This document shows, in pieces, positions 1 through 11,264 of a stretch of DNA of 64,000 nucleotides. Origin of the DNA: Astropecten irregularis (Eukaryota; Echinodermata; Asteroidea; Paxillosida; Astropectinidae); contig OZ020246.1 of NCBI GenBank assembly GCA_963971285.1, positions 11,515,217 through 11,579,216 on the forward strand, in the 5' to 3' direction. How positions within the stretch are numbered: the first letter of the stretch is position 1; every line of letters begins with the position of its first letter. Under the pieces are notes generated by a model, which was not told where the DNA came from, searched no databases, and saw nothing but the letters and a program-made list of their open reading frames with translations. Position numbers and translations under genes: made by a program.

Positions 1-840
1 GGGCGGTGGTACGCGGCTTGGTGTATCTGGCTTGGTGTATCTGGCAGTTGTCAAGTGATTGATATATAGACCGAAGCGATGGACGAAGTTGCGCTGGGAT
101 GAGATGTGGAGACAAGCTTTTAGTTTGTTTGTCTTGGTAATTGTTTGCATCCGTGTGATTCAGCTCCTTCATCTTAAGGAGTCCACGACGGTTGTCTTCT
201 TCGATGGCTCATTTTGTTGATTGTTGCCGTTTTGTGCGTTTTGTCGCAAAGACAGTGTTGCCGCTATGTAAAGGCCATGAACTCATCACTTGAGCAATGC
301 TCACGCCACGCCTCAAAGTCAACTTCAGGTGTTCACTTTGAAATCTTAATAGTTAAACTGTGTATATGCTAAGCAATTTCTTGAATTGTTTCTGTAACCA
401 GTGCCCGTCCATTAAGATAAGACATTGCGTGCAACTTAATTGTTAAGGGCCTAATGATGTAAAGGTACATAACCTGCTTGGAGTTAGAAGGGCCTTCGAT
501 ACTAGCAGGACCTTTAAATTTCAGGTCATTATTTTGGCTGATGAACAGTTTGCAGTAGTTTATTGCTTGTATTGATGTAATTATTATAGTGGTTTGATCT
601 CAACAAATTTATGTGATAGTGCAGATTGCTACAGTCTTTCGCAAGACACATTGCTGGCGATTGTTTTCCCTGTACCTAGGGGTGCAATGGGTACCCGTGT
701 ACATGGGATAGGATTGTGCGTTATAGGCCTATTTGACTTTGCTGCCGGGTGGCATGTGTGTGTGCACTGTGCATCATCTTCATGTGACGTATAGGTATAG
801 GAATTTCCAATTTCTTCCTCCATGACTAGTAATATCAAAT
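1..840. other. no gene recognised
   Basis: Short open frames only, none with a domain, splice logic or family resemblance. The left end may be intron or 3' region of the minus-strand CUB gene. No repeat structure stands out. Confidence 0.5.
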
Positions 841-865
841 GTCTGTATGTGTTCAATTTTCTTAC

Positions 866-965
866 CGCAGCATCATACCAAGCACTAGATTCTGATTCAA
901 AATCCACAGATCCCTGCACCTCGTCAATATTTAGATTTGCAATTAAGTCCGGTGTCAGCATCGTA
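866..965 (-). CDS. possible minus-strand exon of unknown gene
   Basis: An open stretch on the minus strand, framed by a C-rich tract ending CCAG and by a good GTAAGA donor, would encode about 33 residues including SVDFESESSAWYDAA. Composition is protein-like and acidic. It could be a later exon of the CUB gene, which lies upstream on the same strand. Its phase (one leading base) does not fit the proposed end of CUB exon 3 (phase 1), so at least one unseen exon would be needed between them. The coding call is weak. Confidence 0.2.
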
Positions 966-1689
966 CTGGCACGGGGGGTGTACCGTATACCGGTGGCGTG
1001 CATGCTCGGGCCGCTCGCCCGTCTGGATCAGGGGGCATTCTCGCAGTATACTGGCTGGTCATGTCAAGAGCATTACTCAAGGTTGCTAGCTTTGAAAATG
1101 TCACGGTGTCAGCCCTTCCAGGGATGACGACTGCTATGCCTTATGTATCTATAGTGTATCACCCCATCCCCCATTGTGGCCCTGAGTATATGCTATGAAC
1201 CAGCCTGTGAATAATACCTCCTTCCCCCATACAGTTAATGCTCAATTTAACACGAGTTACGGTCGAGTTGACGAGGTTTTAAGCCCTCGCTGTCAAGATG
1301 ATATACCTAATGTTATTTTGCTGACTGGAAATTTACACTTTTTATTGCATTTTGAATTGTATTGACTTGTATGCACGTCTCCGCCCCCGAAGGACACATC
1401 CATATGCTCCTGAGGGGAGAACGGCAAGTTTGGAGTTTAATGTTGTCGTCAAGGAAACAGGTGCATAAGTGCTTTCTTCCGAAGGCCTGTAACCTTTTCT
1501 CCTCCCCCCATCCAAGTTACAATATGTCAGCCGTACTTACAAAGTGCATGTACCCACGTTCACCCAATGCCGTGACAACGTGAGAGTCTTTAAAGACTCA
1601 TCCCATGTGAAACTTGTATGACGCACTAACATTGCATGGTGATATTTATTTCAGTTGCGCCGCCCACTTCGAGTATCACGCATCAGTCG

Positions 1690-2070
1690 TCCAATCATAT
1701 TGAAGCTACCAATAGTCCCGCCCACCTTGGCTATATTCCACACCAATCATATTGAATCTACCAATAGTCTCCGCCCACCTTGGCTTTATTCCACACCATC
1801 ATATTGAATCTACCAATAGTCCCTGCCCACCTTTGCTATATTCCTCACCCATCATATTTAATCTACCAACAGTCCCGCCCACCTTGGCTATACCGCACCA
1901 AGGCATATCGAATCTACCAATAGTCCCCGCCCACCTTGGCTATATTCCGCACCAAGCATACTGAATCTATACCAACAGTCCCGCCCACCTTGGCTTTATT
2001 CCTCACCAATCATATTGAATCTACAAATAGTCCCCGCCCACCTCGACTATCCTACACCAATCAAATTGCA
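1690..2070. repeat. minisatellite, about 52-bp unit, about 7 copies
   Basis: The motif TTGAATCTACCAATAGTCCC followed by CGCCCACCTTGGCTATATTC recurs about seven times with small indels. The last unit grades into the sequence just downstream of CUB exon 3, so the array lies in the intron, or 3' region, immediately after that exon. Each unit holds an ACCAAT/ATTGGT and a GGGCGGG element on the minus strand; no function is claimed. Confidence 0.85.
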
Positions 2071-2109
2071 ATTTACAATCTGTAACCACGCCCTTCCCTC
2101 GATACCAAC

Positions 2110-5100
2110 CTGTTCTTGTCTCATCAGGCACGAAGGAGGTATAGACCACGGAGAATCCCTTGTTGGCAGACAGGACATTGTCCGTGATGAACCGCACGGT
2201 CAGCACATTACCAGACGTCTCAAGTTCACGGTAGCGGGGCTCCAAGTCCACTCCGCACAGACCGTAAGGTGCACCGCTCAGCATTAAACTGGTGAATTGT
2301 TGACCGTCGTACACAATCACCTGCAAGAAGATAATAAGACGTACTAGTGTGTTTTCTTGGAGTGATTTCTTTCTTCGACAGTTATCCGTGCTCTGGATTG
2401 GACTTTGCAATTGCTGCATTGAGTCAAAGGGATTTCACTTGACATGATTTGTGGGATTGGATGTTTGGCTAAGCATGTTGGATGTTTGGCTTAGCATGAG
2501 GCTGGTGGATGTTGGATGTTTGGCTTAGCATTAGGCTGTTGGATGTTGGATGTTTTGCTTAGCATTAGGCTGCTGGATGTTGGATGTTTGGCTTAGCATT
2601 AGGCTGATGGATGTTGGATGTTTGGCTTTATAGCATTTGGCTGATGTATGTTTGGCTTAGCATTAGGCTGGTGAATGTTGGATGTTGGATGAAGTTTGGC
2701 TTAGCATTAGGTTGGTGAATTGTTGACCGTCGTACACGATCACCTGCAAGAAGTTATGACGTTTTCATAATGTGTTTTCTTGGAGTGATTTCTTTCTTCA
2801 ACATTATCGGTGCTCTGGATTAGACTTTGCAATTGCAACTTGATTTGATTTGATAGGATTTGTGGAATTGGATGTTTGGCTGGATTGGAAAAGACATGAA
2901 TCAATAGAATGGGCTTGTGTATCGGATTGTAACATTTCAACATTGATCCACAACTTCCAGTCACTTATATCCAGTCACTCTCCTGTGGACGAACAGAGCA
3001 CACTGTTCGGACGTTCGGAACGTTCAGATAATACCAACGGTTCTCCTCAGAACCACACACTCTCACAGAAGAGATTGCATGGTGTCACCGCAAACCACCG
3101 CACTTCATTTTGATCCACAACTTGATTGTGTCTGCTTAGTACATGTGCTTATAGTTTGACATCTGAGTCCTAGCCTTTGATTGGGAAGTCAGACTTCTCA
3201 AGTTCTCATTCACAGGGGCGCCTAAGAGTCCAAACATCGCCCTCACCTCATCCTGGTAGCAGTTGACAGACTCGGTCACATCAAAGCTCTCAAAGACGGC
3301 GTGGATCCGTCGACCAGGTTCGGCGATGACCGTCACTTTGCAGTCGGTGTTATCAGCATAGCGGCCATGGCCGGCATGGGAGAAGATCTTACCTCCTTTA
3401 TGGGTAACATACTGCCAACACTCACCATTGGTATCTTGTTGTACAAAGGCTGTAGAAATATAAAGACAAAATGTACATGAATATTGGTTATGTAGTGCTA
3501 ATTCCATACCCGGTATTTTAGCCATTGCTATAACTAGTACAATCGTGGAGCAGTTGTGTGTTTAATAGCTGCACGGTACAACTATACAGCTGTAATATAG
3601 CTATAGGGTTTGTGACACTTCCTATATGTTATTTCCCGATCTGTGTTAACTTCTGGGAGTAATAACATGCGACTTTAATCGACACATTTTATTACCCTAA
3701 ATAGGCTAATCCTCTTCTTATTGACCTTTTACCGATTGGTAAAAGTTCTGAATGAAATAATATATGCAAATTATTTAACTCCAAACACCTTTTTTACGAG
3801 CTTTGCTAGTATTTTAAAGCGCCTTGTAATTCCCCAAATCTTTTGCCCAATGGAAATCTATACGTCACTCATGCTTTTAGACACGAGCGTTTTATTGTTG
3901 AATGATTTACGTGGGAACAAATTAAGAACAATAGAGTCTGCTGCCACCTAGCGGTATTGTCAAGCAATTGTCAGATATGGTCTAAATAAGGCTCCATGCA
4001 TTATAGGACAAACACTGTGCTTTTCCCGTACATCTTTGGCCAGTACAGCTAGCCATCATCATAACGTATTTCAGTCAACAACGTTCACCCTAAAATCAGA
4101 TCAGTATGTCTGAGGATCGGACCGTTAATCCACACTCAATAGCTCCATGACTTGAGCAATGTGATACACGGGGATGAAGAAGCCATGTCCGCTGTCTGTA
4201 GACCTCAAGGACTGCCAGACTACTATAAAAGCTGCATAGCATTATATAGGCCTATAACCTCAGCAGGACGATCATTGTAATACCGTCACTTCTGGTTTTG
4301 AAAGAGCTCCGTTTTGCAAGAGCTACCTGAGTGTATGTAAGTCTAACTCTAAGCCTGCTCGGGTTTCCTTGATAAACTCATCATGGATTCCCATCCTCTG
4401 CCCAACAAACGGACGTTGCAGAGATCAATCCATCCACGTACCCACGCACCCTGCTGGGGCTGTACCCCTTGCTGCTGGCCCGTTGCATGTCGGCCAGCTT
4501 GCCTCCCTGACAATGCAGAGGTCTTTCATCCCTTGATGAGCAGTGACAGGTGAACAATGGGGAAGGAGTTGAGATGGACAGACAAGGAGTGACTGATTTT
4601 CACTTGTCTTATTTTCCTTCCTCTCTCTCCGTATCGTGACTGTTCAGGTTGCACCCTGTGCCTTCTACCTCTTTGGCTTCCGTATCCCGCATGGCACGAT
4701 CAATATGTGGGTTGATTGACAGTATACTGGGCCCAGATTCATTGTACAAGGCGCCATGTATTCAGCTTTGCTAAACAAACATGGGTAACCAAGTAAAATA
4801 TCTGCTAGCGACTGGTTTGTTGACATATTTTGTGGGAAAATGCCCACCAAAAGTTCTATAAGCTAAGTGGTCGTTTATGTATTGATAAAGAAGATTCAAA
4901 TACTACTCTTATTAGTAAATTATAGGTCGTCTATGAGAATACATAATCCTGGACGTTATCATTCCAACAGCATTGCACGAAACCGTTATCTGAACCCGTT
5001 AGCTTGTAGAATTTGTATTTTGTTAGCTTGCCCTGGGAGATATGTACCTATGTTTCTCCAGAATTTTATTGACTTTTGATTTGACTTACTTGACAAAACG

Positions 5101-8022
5101 TGGCCATGATGTCATTTTGTTAACACTCTCATCTCTCATCAAAAATACAAAAAGCTGAAGCCAGCATGAAAATATGGTTGCTGATTGCTAATAATAATTA
5201 TAGTAGACACAACATCCAATGATGTGGATATAATTATAATAGCTGCCAACCATTCCTATTTTGGTAATCATTTTTTACAAGCTCTTGACATCAGATTCCG
5301 ATTTTTGGCTTGGAAATACGCATGTATATTTCTATGTAGTTTGCTCTGTGATTCCTCTTTTTAGCAGAAGTATTCCTATAATTTAGTGTTGACAGCTATG
5401 TAACTGATGTATTTCGTTGTTAAGATTGTATGGAAGCGTATGTCCCGCTGGGAGTGCATTCTTATGATTTATCAGGTCCACTGACTTGAAACTTGAATTG
5501 GACAAAATTGACTTTATTGACTTGTGAGAAAAAATTGTTTTGGTATTAATGGAACAAAATTGCTCGTGAGTTCACATAGGATTATTTTACAGGTGATTTG
5601 AAATTATTTAGGTACGAGTTTGGACTACATTGTCGTGGATGTCGTCACATAAACCACAAGACTCCACTTAATAGATCACTGATATCGACATGGCGTGAAC
5701 TTGACGTATGCGTCTCACCACGCGTAGCCGTCATTATTGGTTGATCGAAATCAGAAAAAGTGAAATTGATATTGCTTAGAAACATAGAGTAACGTAGAAG
5801 CTTGCTTCTTATAACTTCATGATTATTATTAATCCCAATTCCTTTGACCTGCCAATCAGGAGCTTGTGTTATAAGCAAAATCATTTGATGGGCTTTGTTT
5901 TCCCTTAAAACGCCTCTGTGTACTTATTAGCAGCTCGTGCAAATTAATTGGCCCTTAGTCTTCCATAGGCCTGCTTTGAAAAGCACAGAAGGTAACGTCA
6001 TTTTCCCTGTTACCAATTTCAACATTTCCTCATGTTCAAAATGACAAGCATTTGCTATAGCAATATGAAGACACCGTATTCCCATATGTCAGTTGTCACA
6101 TTTTAACTCTGGCATACTGCAGTGTTTTGTAATTCCTTTGCGGATTACGCTACCCCTAATCCCCTTCTCTGAAGAGGCACAATCGCTTAATGAGGGATCA
6201 GTGGTAATCCCTGATTGACTTAGACAAGGGTGGATTAAGCGACCGATCAGTGTCAACATAACCATAGAGAAATGTCACATAACGGACTGCCTCTCTCATG
6301 TTTGAAGAAAGATTTTTCCGGTTTTCTTTTTAAGCCAAGTTTCTTCTACATTAAGAGATAGTCATGTGATGTGTACATTGTGGTGGTACTGGTAAAGTTC
6401 AGTCCCATACGGTGCCCATTTTTTGAGAAAATCGTGAAAAACGGCCACATTATTTCTTTCGTCTTTTCTCTTTTACTTTTGATCTTTTAAAAGATCGAAA
6501 ATGATTTTGGTCATTGGTTTTACTCTTTTCTGGACAGCATTTCAGGCAGAAATATTTTAACAGTATATATGTTTCTACCATCACCATCTTTAATATTCTT
6601 TATACCCTGTAAGTTCTAGGTAAATCTGTGAAGATTTCTGTTTCGGTAAATGCTACCAAAGAATGATACTACCTGTAAAAGTAACCCGACATTGTAATTC
6701 GTAAGTTTGACAGTTTGCTTGGTGATACGAAATTAAATTTTTCGAGCTTCTTCTGCAAGTGGTTGTAAGGATAGCCCAGTCCAGAATGCATTAGTATCCA
6801 TGCAGTTGGTCTATATTTGAACCGAATATTGTTTGAAAGTGTTCGTTTCATCGTCTTTGCTATGGTAAAACGTTATATACTCCGCCCACGTCACCCCACC
6901 CTATGGGCCACACGAATGACATGACTGATTCTAATTCATCTATTCATTTTAAAATGAATAGATGAATTAACTTCGGTTTGGTTGAAGAAAGTGACTTCTA
7001 AGGTAAAACCTGATCATTCCCAAGAAAGCTAAGTGAAATGATTGGTACATGTACACGTATATTTATTGTACTTAGACCTACAATACTTACGTTTTGAACA
7101 AATTTCTGGGAATTGCCATCACTTTTTATAATATCATGCCCATATTTCACGTCTCATGCAACATAAAATGGTACAAATTGAGTTGCAGGATTTATGATGT
7201 CTTGTTTATTCGCTTTTGTTTGCGTTTGTCATTTAAAAATTCATATGAATCACTGGTACTGAAAGTCTAATTCTTGGGACTAAAGTGGACACTGTAAACC
7301 GAATAGTAACCCTGACTTGCCGCCTTTTCGGCTCACAACGTGAACACGTGCGTGCTCCTTTGTGACATTCTGGGTTTGGTGTTTAGATTTATGATTGCGT
7401 CTATGATTGCTCGTCTTTTGTGGCGTCCGTGGAATATCGTAATAATATTAACAAATGCAGGAAGATTGATACTTGTCATTCTTGTTAACAATTGAGCTTA
7501 CATAATGAGGGAGGCAGTGTTTGAATGAGTCAAGTTACCTCAAAAAGTGTCGATTGCAATGTCTGTGATGATTTCTACAAGGCCATATGATTTGTACACG
7601 CGATGCGATCGAACTGAGAATCTTTACCCAATGATGTAGTAGCTCCGTGTGGCCACTGTGTGTCAGCATTATGAGACTGACCGTTCAATGAAATATCCCA
7701 TAGCTCAATACTGCCACGACCAATTAGTCTGGATAAACGAAGTACCTGAAAATGGGTTCTGTCATGCAGTAAGCCGCTACTAATGAGGACCACAAGCCAC
7801 CCATCCCATTCACAAAAAACGGAGAGGAGTGGTGTATAAGGCCACACAGTATAATGACGAGTTGGTATAAGGGAGACTGTACTCACTGGTATTGTACGCC
7901 GATGCTTGGGGAAGAACTGTGGTGATGAGTAGGAGGAGTACCAATACCGGAGTCTGCTTCGTTGGCAGCGAGGAGATGCCGTGGTAGACCCGGGAGGCTT
8001 CGGCGCGCGTCCTGATCAACAT
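2110..8022 (-). CDS. CUB-domain secreted or membrane protein, 5' part (3 exons seen)
   Basis: Three minus-strand exons join in phase. Exon 1 (8022-7887) encodes MLIRTRAEAS and a signal peptide with hydrophobic core at about residues 25-36 and a likely cut after Ala42; it ends on a GTGAGT donor in phase 1. Exon 2 (3449-3247) follows a TTTCTACAG acceptor with two bases completing Thr46 and ends at GAG|GTGAGG. Exon 3 (2320-2110) starts GTGATTGTGTACGAC after CTTCTTGCAG; its 3' border (AACAG|GTTGGT) is uncertain. Exons 2 and 3 form one CUB domain, about residues 55-180, with the four usual cysteines at C56, C82, C109 and C135, the FESFDV segment, C-x2-D and the final SGNVLTVRF...GFSVVY strands. 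CUB domains bind proteins or glycans outside the cell. FDVT replaces the FDxE of calcium-binding CUBs, so calcium binding is doubtful. An upstream in-frame ATG at 8049 could also be used. No stop is seen after exon 3, so the gene probably runs on leftwards; the full protein is unidentified. Confidence 0.72.
2465..2716. repeat. minisatellite related to the CUB exon
   Basis: Around eight degenerate copies of a 30-35 bp unit built from GGATGTTTGGCTTAGCATTA and GGCTGGTGGATGTT. The core GCTTAGCATTAGGTTGGTGA matches CUB exon 3 (GCTCAGCATTAAACTGGTGA at 2277-2296), the reverse complement of codons for FTSLMLS. The array lies between two direct copies of the exon border, so it probably grew from a duplicated exon fragment. 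Confidence 0.8.
2713..2890 (-). pseudogene. truncated duplicate of CUB exon 3 start plus flanking intron
   Basis: 2713-2890 repeats 2290-2480 at an offset of about 423 bp. It keeps the acceptor CTTCTTGCAG-like tract (here AACTTCTTGCAG) at 2744-2753 and about 15 codons reading VIVYDGQQFTNLMLS from 2743, then runs into the minisatellite. The rest of the exon is missing, so using this acceptor would yield a broken CUB domain. Confidence 0.75.
2985..3105. repeat. dispersed hairpin repeat, copy 1
   Basis: Contains GGTTCTCCTCAGAACC (a short palindrome) followed by ACACACTCTCACAGAAGAGA and a GGTGTCACCGCAAA end. The same blocks occur at 46065-46265 and, degraded and in the opposite orientation, at 21185-21340. 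It lies in the intron just 3' of CUB exon 2. Family not identified. Confidence 0.65.
4383..4719 (+). other. GC-rich island with splice-like borders, coding status unclear
   Basis: Within the CUB intron, on the plus strand, an ATG-started open stretch (4383-4549) ends at GACAG|GTGAAC. A long pyrimidine tract ending TGTTCAG at 4647 precedes a second open stretch. Read without regard to the first block, the second encodes VAPCAFYLFGFRIPHGTINM and stops at 4717-4719; spliced from the ATG frame it enters another frame. The minus strand is also open over part of 4383-4510. No family is recognised. It could be a short nested gene, decayed exons or chance. Confidence 0.2.
6392..6679. mobile_element. 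TTAA-ended foldback element, left-truncated copy
   Basis: Shares the block CCCATACGGTGCCCATTTTT, the palindromic core GATCTTTTAAAAGATC and the right end GATACTACCTGTAAAA with the other family members (see 14351-14717). The left terminal repeat is missing. Confidence 0.75.
6932..6969. repeat. perfect 38-bp palindrome without spacer
   Basis: Nineteen bases (TAATTCATCTATTCATTTT) are followed at once by their exact reverse complement. It lies in CUB intron 1. It could form a cruciform or be the remnant of a foldback element; no flanking duplication was seen. Confidence 0.9.
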
Positions 8023-8618
8023 CCTTGCCGAGTGTCCGCACGAGTACATGATCCGTGTGCTTGCATATCTTTCCCTGGACTGTGATGATGTGACCGGGAC
8101 ATCGGGGTTATGGAGCAGGCATAGCATGAGAGAAGGCGTTATTCATGGTCCTGTAGCTGCCCCCAAAAGGTTTTTTTCTCCTCCCTGGCATGCATGTGGG
8201 CATCTCTGCTTGGTGCCTTTGGCCTGGCCGTGCTTCATGCTGGGCCGAGGACACTGGTCTAAAGAGCCACCTCGCATTGTTGAGACTTCAACCTGAGCTG
8301 GACAATGAGACCATCAGTGATGACAGATGATGGGTGGATCGATGCAACCTACCCCCTCCGGAGCATGTTCACCGCTTAATATTTTGATTGGTTCACGGAT
8401 CAGTTTTGCTCATGACGTAATGCATTTATAGCACATTCAAACATTGTACAATGTACCAGCCAATGGGTCTGCAGAAATATCATAGGTTGAACCTTGATTG
8501 ACTCGGCATGTTCCACGTGCTGTGTGATAAGTTCGTAACTGTGTATATGCTGAACCAGTCACAGTTTGTTCTGTTCGAGCCCGACTTATGTATTTTTCTT
8601 TGATGATTGCTTCCTTAA

Positions 8619-8962
8619 TTAAAGGTAGTATCATACTTTTAAGAAATGTGCACAGATTTACGTATAACTTACAGGGTATGGTGCTGGTAGAATCATACCG
8701 TAAAATTTGTTTCGCCTGAAATGGTGTATTTATCCAGAAATGAGTAAAACAACGACCGAAAATCTATTTGATCTTTTAAAAGTTCAAAAACAAAAGAGAA
8801 AAGACTTAAGAAATACTGTGGCCGTTTTTCACTGTTTTCTCAAAAAGTGTGCACCGTAATGGGACTGAATTTTTCACAGATGACTGTTATTGTATCTCTG
8901 TCTGATATTTTTGCTCATGAATCTGTATTTCTTTGACAAAAGAAGTATGATACTACCTTTAA
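8619..8962. mobile_element. TTAA-ended foldback element, copy
   Basis: Bounded by TTAAAGGTAGTATCATACTT on the left and AGTATGATACTACCTTTAA on the right. The interior has a related but less perfect core (GATCTTTTAAAAGTTCAAAA). Coding capacity is absent. Confidence 0.85.
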
Positions 8963-9156
8963 ACTTGTCTCTAGTGCCCTTAGAAAAAAGTGCATGCATC
9001 ATGCGTTTGCGTGTGTGCTCCTTCAGAGATTCGACCCCATATTCACTGCATAAGCTTATACAACTGCTCTGGCAAAGAACCTAAGAGATTGCATCTCATA
9101 ATGTTATAAACAGTTTTTCTGACATTCTCGGCTGCATCCATATCCCACAAATTTGA
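8963..9156. other. no gene recognised
   Basis: Short spacer between the TTAA-ended element and the 35-bp minisatellite; nothing identifiable. Confidence 0.5.
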
Positions 9157-9583
9157 TAGATCTATGTTTCTGATCAGTTTTCTTTGGCTTATGGATCTAT
9201 GTTTCTGATCAGTTTTCTTTGGCTTATGGATCTATGTTTCTGATCAGTTTTCTTTGGCTTATGGATCTATGTTTCTGATCAGTTTTCTTTGGCTTATGGA
9301 TCTATGTTTCTGATCAGTTTTCTTTGGCTTATGGATCTATGTTTCTGATCAGTTTTCTTTGGCTTATGGATCTATGTTTCTGATCAGTTTTCTTTGGCTT
9401 ATGGATCTATGTTTGTGATCAGTTTTCTTTGGCTTATAGATCTATGTTTCTGACATAGAGCTATATTAACATTTTAATATAGCTCTATGGTTTCTGATCA
9501 CTTTTCTTTGGCTTATGAATCCATGTTTCTGATCACTTTTCTTTGGCTTATGGATCTATGTTTCTGATCAGTTTTCTTTGGCC
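9157..9583. repeat. 35-bp minisatellite, about 12 copies, interrupted by a hairpin
   Basis: The unit CTATGTTTCTGATCAGTTTT + CTTTGGCTTATGGAT is repeated about eight times almost perfectly from 9157. It is broken at 9454-9489 by a 14-bp inverted repeat (CATAGAGCTATATT, 8-base loop AACATTTT), then resumes for about three more diverged copies that carry CACTTTT in place of CAGTTTT. Confidence 0.92.
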
Positions 9584-10166
9584 TATACTAATTCTGGAGT
9601 CTTTTTGTTATGAATGTCTTGTTTTCTTCTAGCTCGTTCTCACCAAGAGTGATTGTCTTTGTGGGTTTTTTTTTTCAATAAAATCATTTCAGATTCCTGT
9701 CTTCATGTCTGTTGTTGGCAGTCTGGTCATAATCCTGATTGATAATTGATTGACAAGCAAAGTGGAATTAAAAGAGAGAGGGCGTCTATTGTTATGTGCA
9801 TGTCCGTTCGGTCATTCACCATGTATTAATGAAAAAGACTATTGCTATAGTATACCGTACATCATTATTTGGTGTGTCAGTGAACTGATTCTTCCCCCAC
9901 ATCTGAGGGCCGATCTGATATAGCCAGTAGACTTGCACAAGTCCTGTGTCTATTGGTGGTCCATTGGAAGATAACAACTGAATGAGCTGATGTGAATCAG
10001 GTCGCGGCAGTGCTAGAGACTTGGGGTGTGTCAGTTAGGTTAACGGGTGTGGCACTAAACGACATTTCATTATGGTCTGTTTGTGAATTGGGCCCTCTTG
10101 TGTTGTTCTGACAAGATTTGGTTCAAGCGTGAAGCAATCCCATCAACAAATATCATTCCTAGGGGG
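9584..10166. other. no gene recognised
   Basis: AT-rich intergenic sequence without supported open frames, splice logic or clear repeats. Confidence 0.5.
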
Positions 10167-10402
10167 TTTATGAAACGGAGGCTTAGGCTCCGTTTCAGGC
10201 TCCGGCTCCATTTCGTGAATCCATTTTAAAATAACTGCATGGTATGAAAATAGAGGCTTTTGGCTGCGGTTCTGAAGTAGATTCTCTGGTTTGAAAATGA
10301 AAACAGAGTTTCGGCTTCAGTGAAAACCACAACCTATATTTTTTTAGCATATCGATATCAGAGCTGGAGCATGAGCCCGAGCCTAAGCCTCCGTTTCGTA
10401 AA
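10167..10402. mobile_element. foldback element with 24-bp terminal inverted repeats
   Basis: Left arm TTTATGAAACGGAGGCTTAG-GCTC (10167-10190) and right arm GAGCCTAAGCCTCCGTTTCG-TAAA (10379-10402) are near-perfect inverted copies around 188 bp of non-coding sequence. Superfamily not assigned; no clear target duplication. Confidence 0.8.
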
Positions 10403-10579
10403 CGTCCTTAGTGTCTTCATGTGTCATTGAGATGTCAGAGGTTTGAGGCAAGTTTATTCATCTGCAACGTATTATATTTTACTTGCATCATGAAGCAGCG
10501 ACTTGCATGGTGTCATGGACTCATCAAGGAAGAGAGATAACCTTGCTTCTCTGCGTGTCTTCCTCTTCCATATACCCAG

Positions 10580-10728
10580 CCATACCGAGAAGGATTTACC
10601 CCCCAAATCCCCTACGAGTTCCTGTATGCCACAGCGGGGCATCCAGGGGCCGGACAGGGCCCCAACCGGGTCTGGGCTGATGGTGTCGATTTCACCATAG
10701 ACCAACTGGAGGAAAACCTTTCCCCCAG
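10580..10728 (+). CDS. orphan exon candidate, unknown protein
   Basis: A strong acceptor (long C/T-rich tract ending TATACCCAG at 10571-10579) opens a 49-codon frame beginning PYREGFTPQIPYEFLYATAG and containing GPNRVWADGVDFTIDQLEEN. It ends at CCCAG|GTCTAT in phase 2. The amino-acid mix looks like folded protein and the block is GC-richer than its surroundings. No partner exon on the plus strand was found within 5 kb either side, and a foldback element starts right after it. The minus strand is also open here, so orientation is not certain. It may belong to a gene with distant exons or be a relic. Confidence 0.3.
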
Positions 10729-10730
10729 GT

Positions 10731-11008
10731 CTATGATTATTTTCACCAAGCTCTTCGTAACTTACTATCAATCGTAGGACTTATGATACATTGAATCCCT
10801 ATGTAGGATACGATGGGCTATCCTTTGTAACTCGAGTTACGATCGATCGTAGGGCTTCGTGAAATTCGACCTTGGGGTCGGTTTCATCAAACTCTTCCTA
10901 ACTTACGATCAATCGTAGGAGTTATGATAATTGCAGCCTGTGATATGATGCGATGGGTTATCCTACGTAACTCGAGTTACGATCGATCGTAGGGATTCGT
11001 GAACTTAT
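10731..11008. mobile_element. two adjacent copies of a foldback element
   Basis: Two copies of about 135 bp stand head to tail. Each runs from TTTCA(C/T)CAA(A/G)CTCTTC, through AATCGTAGGA and a middle block, to TAACTCGAGTTACGATCGAT and CGTAGGG(A/C)TTCGTGAA. The two halves of each copy are approximate inverted repeats. A third copy lies at 55163-55439. Confidence 0.75.
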
Positions 11009-11029
11009 CGACCCCCTGACCTATACCCT

Positions 11030-11264
11030 GGTCCCAATTTCATAGAGATGCTTAGCTAAAAAAAATGCTTAGCACAAAAATGGCTTGCCCAATAAAACAA
11101 ACCACCATTGAAAATTCGATTTGATATTCATGGTTAGCGAACAACAGCCAAAGAACAATCACAAGTGATACACAACACGTGGAAATTTGGTTGTTAACCC
11201 TGTTTTTATTAAGGCAGAAATGTCATGCTTACTTAACTTTTGTGCTAAGCAGCTCTATGAAATT
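11030..11264. mobile_element. foldback element (GCTTAGCACAAAA family), copy 1
   Basis: Begins CCCAATTTCATAGAGATGCT-TAGC and ends TTTTGTGCTAAGCAGCTCTA-TGAAATTGG, giving inverted ends. It shares the inner blocks AACAGCCAAAGAACAAT and AACAAACCACCATT, in reverse orientation, with 56549-56776. Confidence 0.8.

Larger units (their letters stand above)
3450..7886 (-). other. intron 1 of the CUB-domain gene
   Basis: 4.4-kb intron between the signal-peptide exon and the first CUB exon. It contains a TTAA-ended element (6392-6679), a perfect 38-bp palindrome (6932-6969) and a GC-richer island at 4380-4720. The remainder shows no supported gene. Confidence 0.6.

Noticed and set aside
7575-7760. Minus-strand frame after an ATTTTCAG acceptor, as an alternative second exon of the CUB gene
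   Set aside because: Joining it to exon 1 in the required phase meets a stop after about 14 codons, and it has no CUB features.
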